Notes: generated by a model not told the origin, from the letters alone. A stretch of DNA of 64,000 nt from Timema cristinae (GCA_039000515.1 JBCFYV010002255.1:47970810-48034809); one strand, 5' to 3'. Shown: positions 25,101 through 36,646, counted from the stretch's first letter. A program made the numbers and translations.

Positions 25101-26190
25101 ATCTTTAAAAGAAAATCAAACCCTGACTGTATGTCTGCAAGATCCTCTCTTAGCAGACATCCTGATGAATAGAAATAAATGCAGCGCAATAGGTTGTGAG
25201 ATTCCAGGCATTCTTAGCTATAGACAAATATTCTTAAATATAGTACAGAACTACAATATTTTTTTACTTAAATATATTTATATTCCAAACCTTAAAAATC
25301 ATAGATATCATGTAAAGTGGTTTTAAGCTCGTAAAACAAAACAATATTTATCCTTGCTTTTCAATTATTATGCCTACGACATGGCCATTTTTATTGTTTG
25401 GATTTCCATATTTGATTTAGTAAAAGACAGATTTGACAAAAATAATCACATTTAACATTATACATTAAATTTATTATACAATGATAATAATCAACGCAAA
25501 TCTTAATAAACCACACCTTTTCTCAATCAATGTATTAATTACTAAAGCGTTTTACTAATATTTATATTATAGCCGCTATGGTAACATTAAATAAAGTATA
25601 GAATTTAACTATGGTCCCACAAAGTTAGTTATACACAGTCATAATAACTTTGAAGAAACAAATAAATTCACTTTTATAGTTAAAATATGTCCAGTGGATA
25701 AGATTTTATCAATTTTTTTTTGTCCACCCGGAAATAGTGTAAATATTTTAAACTAGGAGGGGAACTCTTAAATTACAGAAGATTTTTTTTTAACTCAACT
25801 TCTTACAAATAAAGTAAAAACATTTTAGAGTAATCTGTTATTTACGTTATATGTGTGTAATATAATAATTAGTCATTAATAAATTTATAATTGGTTATAA
25901 ACTGTAATGAAGATCCTGGAAAAGGGGAGACTTGCTTTATGTTACCATGTAAAACCAAACAATGTGGGTAAAAGTGCCAAAATAACGTTTGACGTGGTTC
26001 AATTTTTATAGCTATAAAAAAATACCAGCCCGTATGTTAATGAGAGCAAATATAATTATTTAACTTAGTATGTAAATATTAATTATTGATTTTATCATTA
26101 TCAGAACAATAAATTAAAATTAATTTAGTAAATAAAATCATTCGGTCATCGCTAAAATACGTAACCCCTCCCCCAACACTCCTTCCCTAC
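25101..26190. other. AT-rich non-coding stretch
   Basis: No gene, repeat array or RNA motif is recognised. Confidence 0.5.
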
Positions 26191-26204
26191 AGGCAAAAAA
26201 TACT

Positions 26205-26556
26205 GTAAGGACTTAGGTGAGGTAGAAGGATAGCAAGTGTTTTACATTTATAGAATTGAAGTTTTGGCAAATAAATCAATATTTCTCCAGTAGCAACATA
26301 GAGTTTAGTTTCTGCACATGCTAATATCGACAGATCTTGATATCTATCAAGGGTGTCTGGATTTGTCAAAACTTTGAAATAAAGATAAAGTTTTGACAAA
26401 ATTCAGGACACCTTGATAGATATTTAAGACTGTTGACATTAGCATGTGCAGAAACTAAACTCTAGTGCTACTGGAGAATATTTGATTTATTTTGGCCAAA
26501 AACTTCAATCTATAAAACTGTAAATACTCGCGCTCCCTTCTACGTCACCTTAGGCT
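26205..26556. repeat. foldback: 165-bp inverted repeat with a tiny loop
   Basis: The left arm (about 26205-26383) is nearly the reverse complement of the right arm (about 26392-26556). For example GTTTAGTTTCTGCACATGCT at 26304 is matched by AGCATGTGCAGAAACTAAAC at 26441, and ATCTATCAAGG at 26342 by CCTTGATAGAT. The arms differ by scattered substitutions and a few short indels. The loop is about 10 bases. It may be a foldback/MITE-type element or a recent inverted duplication; a transcript would form a long hairpin. Confidence 0.9.
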
Positions 26557-27365
26557 TTCTCTAAGTACGCCTTGCTAGCTAGGCAAACTATTCAGCAGTC
26601 ATTGAGGAGGTATAGATACGCGTGGCTGACAGAAGTTCTACATAAACTAGACGAGGGTACGTATTATGTTGAAATAAGAATCACAAGCAATTATTTCTCC
26701 TGATTTAGTTATTTTTATAGTTGTTGTTTATACTGAACAATTTGGTAGCCGTAGTGTGACGCTGTTTGTTGTCAAACAAGGAACTATGTGTACCTGCTGG
26801 CAACTGTCCACTGTCTTTCATCTACAGCGTTGCCACGATCGTTTTCAAAGAGAAGAAGAGAGATATCATTTCTTTCAACATTTCGAATATTTTAAAATCG
26901 TGTTTCAAATGTTTTAAATCAAACATAGGAATCAATGTATCTGCCTGAGTGTGGTTGGCGTTCAATCTGAACCACCGGTACATTTTAAATTAAAAATGTT
27001 ATAATTACTGTAAAGTGATTTTTCGAAGTATTTATTTAAAATTATTAACTTTATTCTATGCACATGTCTTAGCACATTTTCGGGCTATTCACAAGAACCT
27101 CACAAACGTGAAATTAAATTATTTTGTGTTGAAAGACTGGGAGACAAAAGCCAACCTCTTTTAAGTGCACCGCGAAAGAAGCGGCGTAAAATTATTTTAG
27201 AATATTTAAAGAGAAGGTAAGTAAATACTACTTAGAATATTAAAATTAAGGGAGTTAAAATATTATTTTTGGACACAATATATTGCCATTACTTTGTTGT
27301 GGCAGTGAGGTTATTATAGCTAATTGATAACAATTATTAGACCTAATTGTATAATTCCCACACCG
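26557..27365. other. non-coding spacer
   Basis: A 60-codon open frame at 26766-26948 (plus) has no recognisable motif. Nothing else is seen. Confidence 0.5.
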
Positions 27366-27369
27366 GACG

Positions 27370-27545
27370 TCACGTGGCCTAGAATCTTAAAATTACTTTG
27401 ACTATATTTTCGCTTACGAAGAGATCAAGCTTCAAATCCCAGCGCACTATGGATAGTTTTATTTGTAAATATTTATCACCCTCTCTTTAAGCAAATACTG
27501 GTACATTTCCTTTGGAACTTTGCCTCCACTCCATTGTGTTATTAA
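27370..27545 (+). repeat. diverged SINE-like copy
   Basis: A decayed A-box-like GTGGCCTAGAATCTTAAAAT and a B-box-like AAGCTTCAAATCCCAG are followed by CTCTCTTTAAGCAAATACTGG and CATTTCCTTTGGAACTTTGC. These parallel the CACGCAAATG...CACTTCCTCTAA body of the main SINE family. Confidence 0.5.
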
Positions 27546-27577
27546 AACAAGTATTTAGTTATAAGGGTAGTCTACAT

Positions 27578-27665
27578 GGATGGTCGAGTAGTTTAAGGCG
27601 TTTGACTCGCAACACATTGGGCTGTTCTTAACTGAGCTTGAACTTCTAATCCCAACTGGGTGAAT
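27578..27665 (+). repeat. tRNA-derived SINE head
   Basis: An A-box-like GGTCGAGTAGTTTAAGGCG is followed 45 bp on by the decayed B-box TTGAACTTCTAATCCC and then CTGGGTGAATTGGAC, which recalls the GGGTGAACT of the main SINE. It lies just downstream of another diverged copy. Confidence 0.6.
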
Positions 27666-28440
27666 TGGACATATCTTACTGATAAAAAATTAAACAACCG
27701 CTGTATTCAACGCGCTAATTCGAAAAAGTTTTCATAATTAGCGTGGCCTGGATTTTGATGATCCAAAAAGTCTAAAATTTAATCTATAGAATCACCTTAA
27801 AAATGCCCAAAAATTAATTTATATTAAAAAAAAAGACCAAAAAGCCAATAAAAAATAATTAGCACGAGAATAAATCAAACACCCACTTAACAAGCGGAAA
27901 TTAAAATGTTTGCAACGCTAAACCACAATAATTACACTTTCATTTTGCAAAACAATTTAACCTTGATTTACAAACTCTAGCTACCGCTTCCATTGATGTC
28001 ACCATTACAGTTTAGTAGCAGCGGATCACTAGGAAGATGGCTTTTCCAACCATGTAAGTAGAAAGGTATAGAGTCATTTGAAATTAATATTTATTATCTT
28101 CTCATTCCAACAGTTGTATGAGGAACAATAAAATGTTTGATTAGTCCTTTTACAAAACTTATTAATATTCAACATGACCGTTTAAAAATTACCAAAAGAT
28201 TAATTAAAGCATGTAAAAATAAACTAAATTATAAATCTATACAATCAGGGAATAATGACAATAGTTTTAAAAAGAAAAAAAGAAGAAAAATCAAGATCTG
28301 GGCTCTGATAATGAGACAATTGCTTACTGTTGTTATATTGTTATGCAGTTCACCTCAAACTTAATATTATCTGCTTTGCACTTTACAGTTTTGTTGTGAT
28401 AATTGTGGAGCGATTAACTTGACTTTGTTTGGCGGTCACA
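27666..28440. other. non-coding spacer
   Basis: An AT-rich open frame at 28137-28364 (75 codons, lysine-rich) has no motif. No gene is called. Confidence 0.5.
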
Positions 28441-28449
28441 GTAACCGAA

Positions 28450-28660
28450 TCTGGGGAGCTAGTTTATTTTCTCTGCATCTTTCTATCCTTCCGGGCTATA
28501 TGTTTTCAATTACATTAACGAAATACGATTGAGGAATGTAGACTTTGTAGGAAAGATACCCTGATTTGCGTGGAGAGAGATTGGTAAAGGAACTATATAA
28601 GAAAATCCACTTTAATCCGAATTTAAAACCATGACCTCCCTGTCACTGACAAACCAGAAT
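28450..28660 (-). repeat. diverged SINE copy
   Basis: The antisense order matches the family: CCGGGCTATA, then ATTACATTAACG, TTTGCGTGGAGAGAGATTGG, then AAAACCATGACCTCCCTGTC where the antisense B-box lies. It is strongly decayed at both ends. Confidence 0.6.
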
Positions 28661-29079
28661 ATATATGAGTTTGACAATTGTGGATGATAATCTAGTTTCA
28701 TTCCAAGCAATTAATATAGTGATATAGTCATGGCTGTAGGTTCTGTAACAATATTGCTAAAATAAGGTGGAAATTTAAAGCTTTCCTCCTAGCTTTTTCA
28801 AATTGTTACTTTCAGAAAACTAAACGAAAACAAAAATGATAACTCTGAATCTGTTTTTTCCACTAAATAACGATGATGGTGGTGTAACATATGGAAACGC
28901 TGTCAAAAATAAAAAGGAGTCATGTAACAGGTTAGTTCATGTTACATATTTGTGATCATCATCATCATCATCATTAGAAAATATAATATAATCATTTGTA
29001 TGTGTCTGCACTGTGTTCCTACCCGGGGTTTATATAAAGCTGTTGGCCACCTCTTTGGTCACGTGGTCTTTTTTCCTGG

Positions 29080-29146
29080 CACCATTAGAGTAATTATCAC
29101 ATGTAGTATTAGCTGAACCGGTAGTAAAACGTGGTGATTAAAAATA
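29080..29146 (+). repeat. SINE 3' end fragment
   Basis: ATTAGAGTAATTATCACATG...GAACCGGTAGTAAAACGTGG matches the last 65 bp of the main SINE. The head is missing. Confidence 0.65.
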
Positions 29147-29404
29147 TAATACAAATATACAAAGCTGTTTTTAAAAAAACACTTAGGTACTCAAAGACTA
29201 TCCTAGACGATTTATGCTATGTGTGTTATAAAGCTATTAAGTCTCAGCCGGAAAGTCACCCTTTAGTTCCTTTCTCTTGATGGCCGTGAAATTGCTCACA
29301 CCCAAATACAACTTTTAAAAATCAGTGTTCTTATTGTTGGAACACTTTGTTCATAGTTGGGTGAGGCAAACTACACCACAAATGTTCATTTGTTTTGGTT
29401 AGGT

Positions 29405-30466
29405 TGGTCCACAATTAATATATTTTATATGAGTGAGGGGACCCCTCGACCTCTCCCTCCTCCCACAAAATATTGAAAACCCTGACCTTTCCATCTCTAA
29501 CATTTATATATATTTTAAGGTAACTGACCTTCCGCCTCACACTTCACATATTTTTTATAGATTACCTGCACCTGCACAGATTTGATATTTTTTTTTGAAG
29601 ATGAGGTCGCATGCCTTCCACCATCCTCTCATTTAGAAAAATAAGATGTCCCCGCAACTAATTTTTGAGTGACGGAGGAAGGGGACTGTACTCTTTCCTC
29701 TCATATTCATTAAGTATTAAATTATGATAGAAGACTTGTCAATTTAAATTATTTTATTGTGAGGTGATATCATCACAATTTAATATTTTATATGAGAGTG
29801 TCGCCATTCATTTTTTTTACAAGTAGGGCCCCTAACTTACCCCTGTCAAATAATATATGTTAATTAGTTGAAGGAACCCCTGGACCTTCTCATCCGACAT
29901 ATTTATATTATTTTAACAGATGTGAGGGGCCATGACTACTCTCTCCTACGAGTTCGTTAATTAACATATCTTGTGAAGATGACCTTAAACCTAACACAAA
30001 TATATTACATGATGGGGGACTACTCTGCTATACACAATTTTCTTGTTTTACAATGTAGGGAACTATTATGTCCTCTCAATAAATTAATGCACTTTTATAT
30101 GTGTGTGTGTGTTTTACATAACAATTTAAATTTTATAAGAGGGCCATGACACTCTCTCTACATTTTTATGTTTATATATAGGATGATAGTTACTCTAGAT
30201 TAAATTATTAGTATATGGGGAAGGGCCCCTGACCCCACCCCATTAGTCACCAAGTTAATATAAATGAGTGAGAGGTCATTTTATCTTAGATATAATATAA
30301 TTTTAATATGATAGACTGACTTTCAAGTTTTATAATTTATATATGCCCCCTTCTCTCCTCAATGAAAAAATTAAGTATATTTTAGTATTAATAGGGAACT
30401 AGACTCTTTACTAAACACATTTAAAAAGGTGAGCCTTATTATAATATATAAAATAATATGTTGAGC
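29405..30466. repeat. left flank of the 53-bp array, altered copy of the right flank
   Basis: The order of blocks matches 31335-32440: CCTTCCGCCTCACACTTC, AACTAATTTTTGAGTGACG, CATATTCATTAAGTATTAAA, GTGTGTGTGTGTTTT, GAGAGGTCATTTTATCTTAG, and finally TTGAGCC. It is shorter than the right copy and carries extra GAGGGG, GACCCCTG and CTCTCTCC-like pieces that look like the minisatellite unit. One unit-like stretch also lies at 29412-29467. Confidence 0.75.
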
Positions 30467-31334
30467 CGACCTCTCCCTCCTCACACAATTAATATATTTT
30501 TATATGAGTGAGGGGACCCCTGACCTCTCCCTCCTCACACAATTTATATATTTTACATGAGTGAGGGGACCCCTGACCTCTCCCTCCTCACACAATTAAT
30601 ATATTTTATATGAGTGAGGGGACCCCTGACCTCTCCCTCCTCCCACAATTTATATATTTTATATGAGTGAGGGGACCCCTGACCTCTCCCTCTTCACACA
30701 ATTAATATATTTTATATGAGTGAGGGGACCCTGACCTCTCCCTCCTCCCACAATTTATATATTTTATATGAGTGAGGGGACCCCTGACCTCTCCCTCCTC
30801 CCACAATTTATATATTTTATATGAGTGAGGGACCCCTGACCTCTCCCTCCTCCCACAATTTATATATTTTATATGAGTGAGGGGACCCCTGACCTCTCCC
30901 TCCTCACACAATTAATATATTTTATATGAGTGAGGGGACCCCTGACCTCTCCCTCCTCACACAATTAATATATTTTATATGAGTGAGGGGACCCCTGACC
31001 TCTCCCTCCTCACACAATTAATATATTTTATATAAGTGAGGGGACCCCTGACCTCTCCTCCTCCCACAATTTATATATTTTTATATGAGTGAGGGGACCC
31101 CTGACCTCTCCCTCCTCACACAATTTATATATTTTATATGAGTGAGGGGACCCCTGACCTCTCCCTCCTCACACAATTAATATATTTTATATGAGTGAGG
31201 GGACCCCTGACCTCTCCCTCCTCCCACAATTTATATATTTTATATGAGTGAGGGGACCCCTGACCTCTCCCTCCTCACACAATTAATATATTTTATATGA
31301 GTGAGGGGACCCCTGACCTCTCCTCCTCACACAT
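30467..31334. repeat. 53-bp minisatellite, about 16 copies
   Basis: The unit CACACAATTAATATATTTTA followed by TATGAGTGAGGGGACCCCTG and ACCTCTCCCTCCT repeats with 53-bp spacing. Two variants alternate irregularly: CACACAATTAAT and CCCACAATTTAT. Single-base deletions occur in a few units, for example at 30730 and 30830. The minus-strand open frame over 30702-30911 is only the repeat read through. Confidence 0.95.
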
Positions 31335-32440
31335 TTGAAAAGCCGACTTTTCTATCGTTGTAACGATTTATTAATTTTAAGGTACTTACCTTCCGCCTCA
31401 CACTTCCACAATTTTGTTTAATATTACCGCGAGCTGCACTGAGATTCTGGATCTTTTCTTTCCCTTTGAAAGAGAGTCGTCATGTCGTTCACGACCATCG
31501 ACTCTCTTTACGAGCAAAATGCGATTCCGGAACTAATTTTTGAGTGACGCGGAGGAAGGGGTGTAGTGTAGTTTTTCTTTCATATTCATTCAAGTATTAA
31601 ATTATAAAAGACTCATGAGATTTAAATGTATTTATTGAATGATCATAATACTAGTGTAAATATTTTTATGAGAGTTCGGCCATTCATTTTTTCTGGTACA
31701 AAGGCTCCTTCGGTCTAAAATGTGAGAACCCCTGGTCTAAGTCAATATATGTTAATGCGTTGAATAACACGCTCTGGTAGCTTTGTCAGTTCGAAGTACT
31801 TTAGTATTAATTTTAACCGAAATTCGGTGGGGTGCGAGTGATTCTGAAGTCTCTATAAGCGAGGTCCTCGGTGTAAAAACCCATATCTTGTGTTAAGAGA
31901 CTTAAAAACTAAAACGAACATAATTAGCAGAATGGTGGGTACTAGCTATATACATTTTCTTGTATACAATGTATGGAAGCTATTATGGTTGTGCTTTTTT
32001 CAAATGAGAATATAAGTGGCACTTTTAATATGTGTGTGTGTGTTTTGAATATAAAATCTTAAACCAAGTCTTAAAAAGGAGCCTATGTATACGACTCATC
32101 TTCTGTGTCTTATGCTTTAGTTATAAAGTAAATAGTTTATGTTTGTATTGAAATTATTAGGGTTATGGGGAAGGTGCCCCGTTTACCCCACCCCATTGAG
32201 TGCACCACTGGTTCTAAATAAATGCTTAGTGAGAGGTCATTTTATCTTAGATATAATTAATTTATAAAATATGATAGTTATTTCAATGGTTTTTATGAAC
32301 TTATAATGCCCCTTTTTCTCGTCAAGTGAAAAAATCAAAAGTATATTCTTTAGCTTTCATTTAATTAAGGGATAATAAACTTTTAGCTAAACACCCATTA
32401 AAAAAGGTTTAGCTTATATATAATATTAATAATGAATACT
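31335..32440. repeat. right flank paralogue of the 53-bp array
   Basis: This is the longer copy of the duplicated flank. It shares block order with 29405-30466 but lacks the minisatellite-like insertions. A local inverted repeat (AAAGAGAGTCG at about 31470 and CGACTCTCTTT at about 31499) is present only here. Confidence 0.75.
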
Positions 32441-32689
32441 GTTTGAGCCAGTGTGTTAAAGGAGTCTCTCATTTTATATTATTAAGTCAATATAGTAAGT
32501 ATAGTATTTATCTTAAAAATGTTAATTCAAGTTTAAAATTAATTATAATTATACAAAAATGTACATTTGTTATATTTGAATATGATGTATTTTCACTGTT
32601 TAAAATATGTTTTTCAAGTAAATAGAATAAGCTCTAATAGTGTTGTTTTTTCATTGTATCTTCACGCCAGTCAATGCTTTCCGCATTTA

Positions 32690-32800
32690 ATAGCACAAGG
32701 TAGGTTTGAGGAAGATAGAATTATGAAAAGTACCCTCGTTTGCGTGGAAATAGCGGGAAACCATTAAGGAAAAATTACCATCAGTATACCGTGTAATTGA
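32690..32800 (-). repeat. SINE body fragment
   Basis: TTTGCGTGGAAATAGCGGGAAACCATT (32748 area, given here only as the anchor TTTGCGTGG...GGGAAACCATT) followed by a CACC-like linker matches the body of the main SINE, antisense. Both ends are lost. Confidence 0.55.
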
Positions 32801-32869
32801 GCAGCCGCGGTATGCACATTTTTGTCCTCGATTCATTATTTCATAGTAAACATCTTTCTTTCAAAAATG

Positions 32870-32901
32870 AAGATAATATATATATATAATTAGATATCAC
32901 T

Positions 32902-32951
<50 letters not shown>
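32870..32951. repeat. (TA)n at the left border of Polinton A
   Basis: A nearly pure TA run of 45-50 bases occupies 32904-32950, with a shorter one at 32876. The first recognisable Polinton coding sequence begins about 60 bp later. Confidence 0.95.
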
Positions 32952-32953
<2 letters not shown>

Positions 32954-33014
32954 TATTTAATCTATATAAATCAAAGGACATTGTACTGTTGGTTATAAAC
33001 TGACCAGTTTCTAT

Positions 33015-33446
33015 CGACCTTGAAGCTTGATTATCCTAGATGACCTGATGCGTGAAGCCAACGAAGTGGTCGTCTATCTTTTTACCAAAGGATGCCACCA
33101 TCAAAATATTAGCGTCATGTACCTTACACAAAATATATTCCAACAGGGCAAGGGCCAAAGAGACATTTCCTTAAACGCACATTATATCGTGCTTTTTAAA
33201 AATCCCAGGGATAAAGCTCAGATTCAACACTTTGCACGACAAGTCTGTCCTGAAAATCCCCGTGTTTTACAAGAGGCTTACACCGATGCTACAAGTACGC
33301 CTCACGGCTATATATTGCTAGATTTCAAACAAGGTACACCAGAATGGTTCAGATATAGAACCCGCACAAATTGTGGGGTGCTGCCTGTACTTACCACGCA
33401 AAACTATAAAAATACCAACACTTCACGCTTACAGATCATTTCATAA
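33015..33446 (+). pseudogene. Polinton packaging ATPase, C-terminal half
   Basis: This is the C-terminal part of an FtsK/HerA-type DNA-packaging ATPase, which in Polintons and related viruses pumps the genome into capsids. IILDDLM near the start is the Walker B strand with its acidic pair. YLTQNIFQQGK about 30 residues later is the conserved sensor segment, followed by SLNAHYIVLFKNPRDKAQI. The tail ends with a stop at 33444-33446. The Walker A half is not present upstream: the homology starts abruptly about 60 bp after a (TA)n tract. About 140 residues remain, perhaps half of a typical protein. Confidence 0.85.
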
Positions 33447-33513
33447 CCATGAGTCCCGAATTGCTGAAGCAAGCCCCACTGCTACGTGCATTGCATCCCA
33501 TTAACCCGCCTTG

Positions 33514-34380
33514 ATGAAAACGGCCGACAAGAATCTGGTTGACTCAGTTTGAAAGTGTGCCTACAACACTTTAAAAGGGCGGGTGCCGTTGAAAAATGTG
33601 CAGAAGACAAAGTTACGTGTTAACAAGCAGGTGTTGCGCAAGCTGGTCAAACGAGGAAAGTGCTAGAAGAAGAAGAGATGACTACTCGTTCAGAAAGGAG
33701 AAGCGTTCCTGCCCTTACATATAGCCCCATTAATCAGCGGTGTCCTCGGTCCCTTATTTAACAAGTAGATAACGGAGCACATGAAAAAGATGATATTGGT
33801 GTCCCCAGGAACATTACATCATTACAAGCAACACCACCAACAAGTGACATCGGCCACAAATCTAGTAGTCTCCTAGCTGGACAAGGAAATGAAAAAAATT
33901 CTCGTTTCAAAACTTTACGACAAGTCTAAATTGACTTTATACCAAAAAGTGCTACAGCGTTATCTACACTTTAGTCAACATCCTCCACCGTCTGAAAATA
34001 CCACCACCATCGCGTCCACCTCTGAAGTGTCTGTACTTTCCATCCATGCTGTACTCATTACTGTATCAGCACAGGAACGTAAAAAGCTGAACTTTTACTA
34101 GAACATATAATTTCCCGAGGCGGCATCTGTTGGGACCCAAACGGGGAAGTGAGTACTCACGCTCCGTGGATCCAATATTGTGGATTTAGTCAACGATCTG
34201 GTCAGAGCAAGAAGACACAGCGAGCTATCTGGGTGATAAGAGTTTCTCACGGCACTTAAAAAAATAAACGTCCTGAAAGAATTTATTGTAAATTCGAAAC
34301 GTTTGTCACCTATTAGAGATCCGATGCCCGTGCCCCAACCACTTTCACCGTCGCAACGCCCTAAGAAGAAGTAGAAGAAA
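33514..34380 (+). pseudogene. pX-like basic virion protein with C-terminal extension
   Basis: One frame runs from 33514 to 34101 and is interrupted only by stop codons: at 33550, 33661, 33676, 33760 and 33874. The first part is lysine/arginine-rich. A hydrophobic LLVQKGEAFLPLHIAPLISG segment follows, the hallmark of the adenovirus-pX-like core peptide in Polintons. Next come MKKMILVSP and KLYDKSKLTLYQKVLQRYL. After 34080 the reading continues in other frames (LLEHIISRGGICWD, then VDLVNDLVRAR and SPIRDPMPVPQPLSPSQRP) to about 34370. A short ATG frame at 33449-33513 precedes it. The likely role is genome condensation or membrane-active cargo in the virion. Confidence 0.7.
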
Positions 34381-34433
34381 CTGAAAATGGTGGACGAAAA
34401 CAGGTGGCTGCTGTTCCGAGCTTAATGGTACGT

Positions 34434-35475
34434 TTAGCCAACATCTAATACGACCCTTCTCATCCTGCAGGTTTTGCAGGGGCAGCGTCACTCATAAAGG
34501 CGTCCAAGAAAGATCCTGACAAAGTACGAGATTGGCTTCATGCGCAGGACGCTTATACCCTACAAAACTGGTGATAAAAAAGTTTCCACGCAACAAGTAC
34601 GTGTTATCAAACACTGACGATCTCTGTCAAACTAATCTCAACGATATTTGAAGTCTCAGAAATTACAACAATGGTGCAGTGTACTTGCTCACCGTCATCG
34701 ATGTGTTTAGCAAGATGGCATGGGTGAGGGCGCTTCCATCCAATACGGGGAGCGTCGTGAGAGACGCCTTTTGGGACATTTTTAAACAAAGCGGTCGTAA
34801 ACCTCTATGTTTACAAACCGACAAGGGTACAGAGTTAACGGCACATCTAGTGTGGAAATTTCTCAAGCAAGGCGTGCATTACTACACCACTCATAATCCG
34901 GACGTGAAGGCAATCATCGTGTAACGATTCAATAGAACTCTGAAAGGGCGCATGTGGCGTTACTTTACTAAAAATAACACGTATTGGTATGTGGACGTCC
35001 TCCGATATCTATACTATGCTTACAACGGCGCAAAACAATCCAGTATCAAGATGGCACCTACCGACGTTTCAGAAACAAATGTGCTTCAAGTCAGAGATAA
35101 TCTGTAATGCAAACAGCGTCCAAGCTCATATAGTAGGCCAAAAATTAAAATCGGTGACATTGTGCGTATTAGCAAATAAAAAATTATGTTTGAAATGGCT
35201 ACGAAAGCAATTGGAGCGAAAAAAATTTCAAAGTCAGCAGTGTCATGTTGCAACAACCTGTCGTCTACAAGATGACCAATATTGATGGTGAAGAGGTGGA
35301 GGGAACGTTTTACGAACCCAAATCGCAACGCGTACGTCTTCCCAAAACTTTTAAAGTTGATAAAATACTACGTGTCAAGGGTAAAGGCGCCAGAAAGAAA
35401 GTGTACGTGCAGTGGATAGGTTACCCCACCAAGTTTAATTCTTGGATTCCTGCCAGTTACGTCAGCGCCCTAACC
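34434..35475 (+). pseudogene. Polinton integrase with C-terminal chromodomain
   Basis: This is a retroviral-type (rve) DDE integrase, which inserts the element into host DNA. The N-terminal part at 34447-34566 has HPAGFAGAASLIKASKKD and WLHAQDAYTL. The core at 34679-35110 has the first catalytic Asp in DVFSKMAW and the second in QTDKGTEL. A TAA stop at 34922-34924 sits where the catalytic Glu is expected, directly before RFNRT. The C-terminal part has IGDIVRIS-like and EVEGTFYEP segments and a chromodomain-type KKVYVQWIGYPTKFNSWIPA at about 35395-35455. At least two frameshifts (near 34570-34680 and 35110-35245) add to the stop. The gene ends by running into the next one in frame. Confidence 0.88.
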
Positions 35476-36245
35476 ATGAAGGACCAGTTTCACATCACTT
35501 TGCCGAGTGACAGCTCTATAGGATATTTCCTGAAAAAAATCCTCGTTAATTTAACCACGTAACTACCCTAACGTCTTACACTCGAAGGCCAGTGGGAAGT
35601 CACTCTCACCAATTCCAATATCCGTGTTATTTCACCATCGTAGCAGAGGGCCTAAATATTGTATGGTACAACTGGGGGGACGCTAACGGCGTGGAACAAA
35701 TATTCAACGATCATATCCCTCCTGGAAACAACAGCACTCTCCATGAATTGATCAACGCTCTAAACGAAGTAGAGGCATTTAAAGCGGATTCCGAAGTTGT
35801 ATTCAAGTACACAAATCCTAACAAAAAAATTGGACGTTGTTTCTTCTTCACCAAATATACAGCTGCTGACTCTATCAAGTCAACTAAGTCTACAACTCGG
35901 TTTCAATCCTCAGACTAATCTGATCAACGTCCCAATATCACCGTACGCCCTCAACATTCTACTAAGCATCTAGGCATCTAGGTGTACATCTACACGGATA
36001 TCGCCAATCCTCAGCCCATGTGTGATATTGTGGCACAACTTTTACGTATCGTTGGTATCAACAACATAAACTATTTATACGGCATACATAAGACAGTTAG
36101 TTATGATCCGTTGCACTACATGCTCGTACTTAGAAGAGAAATTGAAAGCCTGTAAAATAATATAAGAACAGACACTGGTGAACCTGTACCATTCGAATTT
36201 GGAAAAGTGTGCGTGAAACTTCATTTTAGACGCTGCTCAACATGA
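35476..36245 (+). pseudogene. penton-like minor capsid protein
   Basis: The single jelly-roll minor capsid (penton-like) protein of Polintons forms the capsid vertices. The start at 35476 gives MKDQFHITLPSDSS, the usual N-terminal FxxTLPS pattern. EGQWEV follows in another frame, then VAEGLNIVWYNWGD (35592-35918). After another shift come LGFNPQTNLINVPISPYALN and VYIYTDIANPQP...IVAQLLRIVG. The end has TDTGEPVPFEFGKVCVKLHF, a strongly conserved C-terminal signature. At least three frameshifts and one internal stop (TAA near 36152) break it. Its stop overlaps the next gene's ATG (ATGA at 36242-36245). Confidence 0.8.
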
Positions 36246-36645
36246 ACTGTCCCTACCAAAGATACTAAGTCAATCAGGCTGGAAAGGAATATCTTCGATT
36301 TACCACAGTGTTCCCTATCAACGCGGGCACGAGATATAATTTTTTTCAGCGGCCTTTTCAAGAGCGTCGTACCGTGTCTGATAAGCGGTGCTAAAACCAT
36401 TGGAAAATAGGCGCTTCATACGGTTATCAACGTGCTCTCCAACGTTGCGTCGTCCTTTCAAAGAGGCTCTACGGCACCGTGTTGGCGAGGCTGTAACTAA
36501 CCTGAAACGCAAATCGGAGCAGAAGATCGACGCACTGATGATCGGCTTGGGCTATAAAGGGCGTCGTAAGAAGCACCGAAGTCAGTCTTCTGTCATTGCC
36601 TGACGTAAAAAGGTCAAGAAAGAAGCGATAGATATTTTTAGTTGA
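36242..36645 (+). pseudogene. small basic virion protein
   Basis: The frame opens with the ATG that overlaps the penton stop. A SIYHSVPYQRGH segment and a hydrophobic GLFKSVVPCLISGAKTIGK segment are followed, in another frame, by RHRVGEAVTNLKRKSEQKID and GLGYKGRRKKHR (36448-36603). The basic tail continues to a stop at 36643-36645. This two-part plan (hydrophobic, then Lys/Arg-rich ending in GxGYKxRRK) recurs between penton and capsid genes in Polintons, and its exact role is not known to me. A pVI-like or core role is possible. There are at least two frameshifts. Confidence 0.65.
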
Positions 36646-36646
36646 A

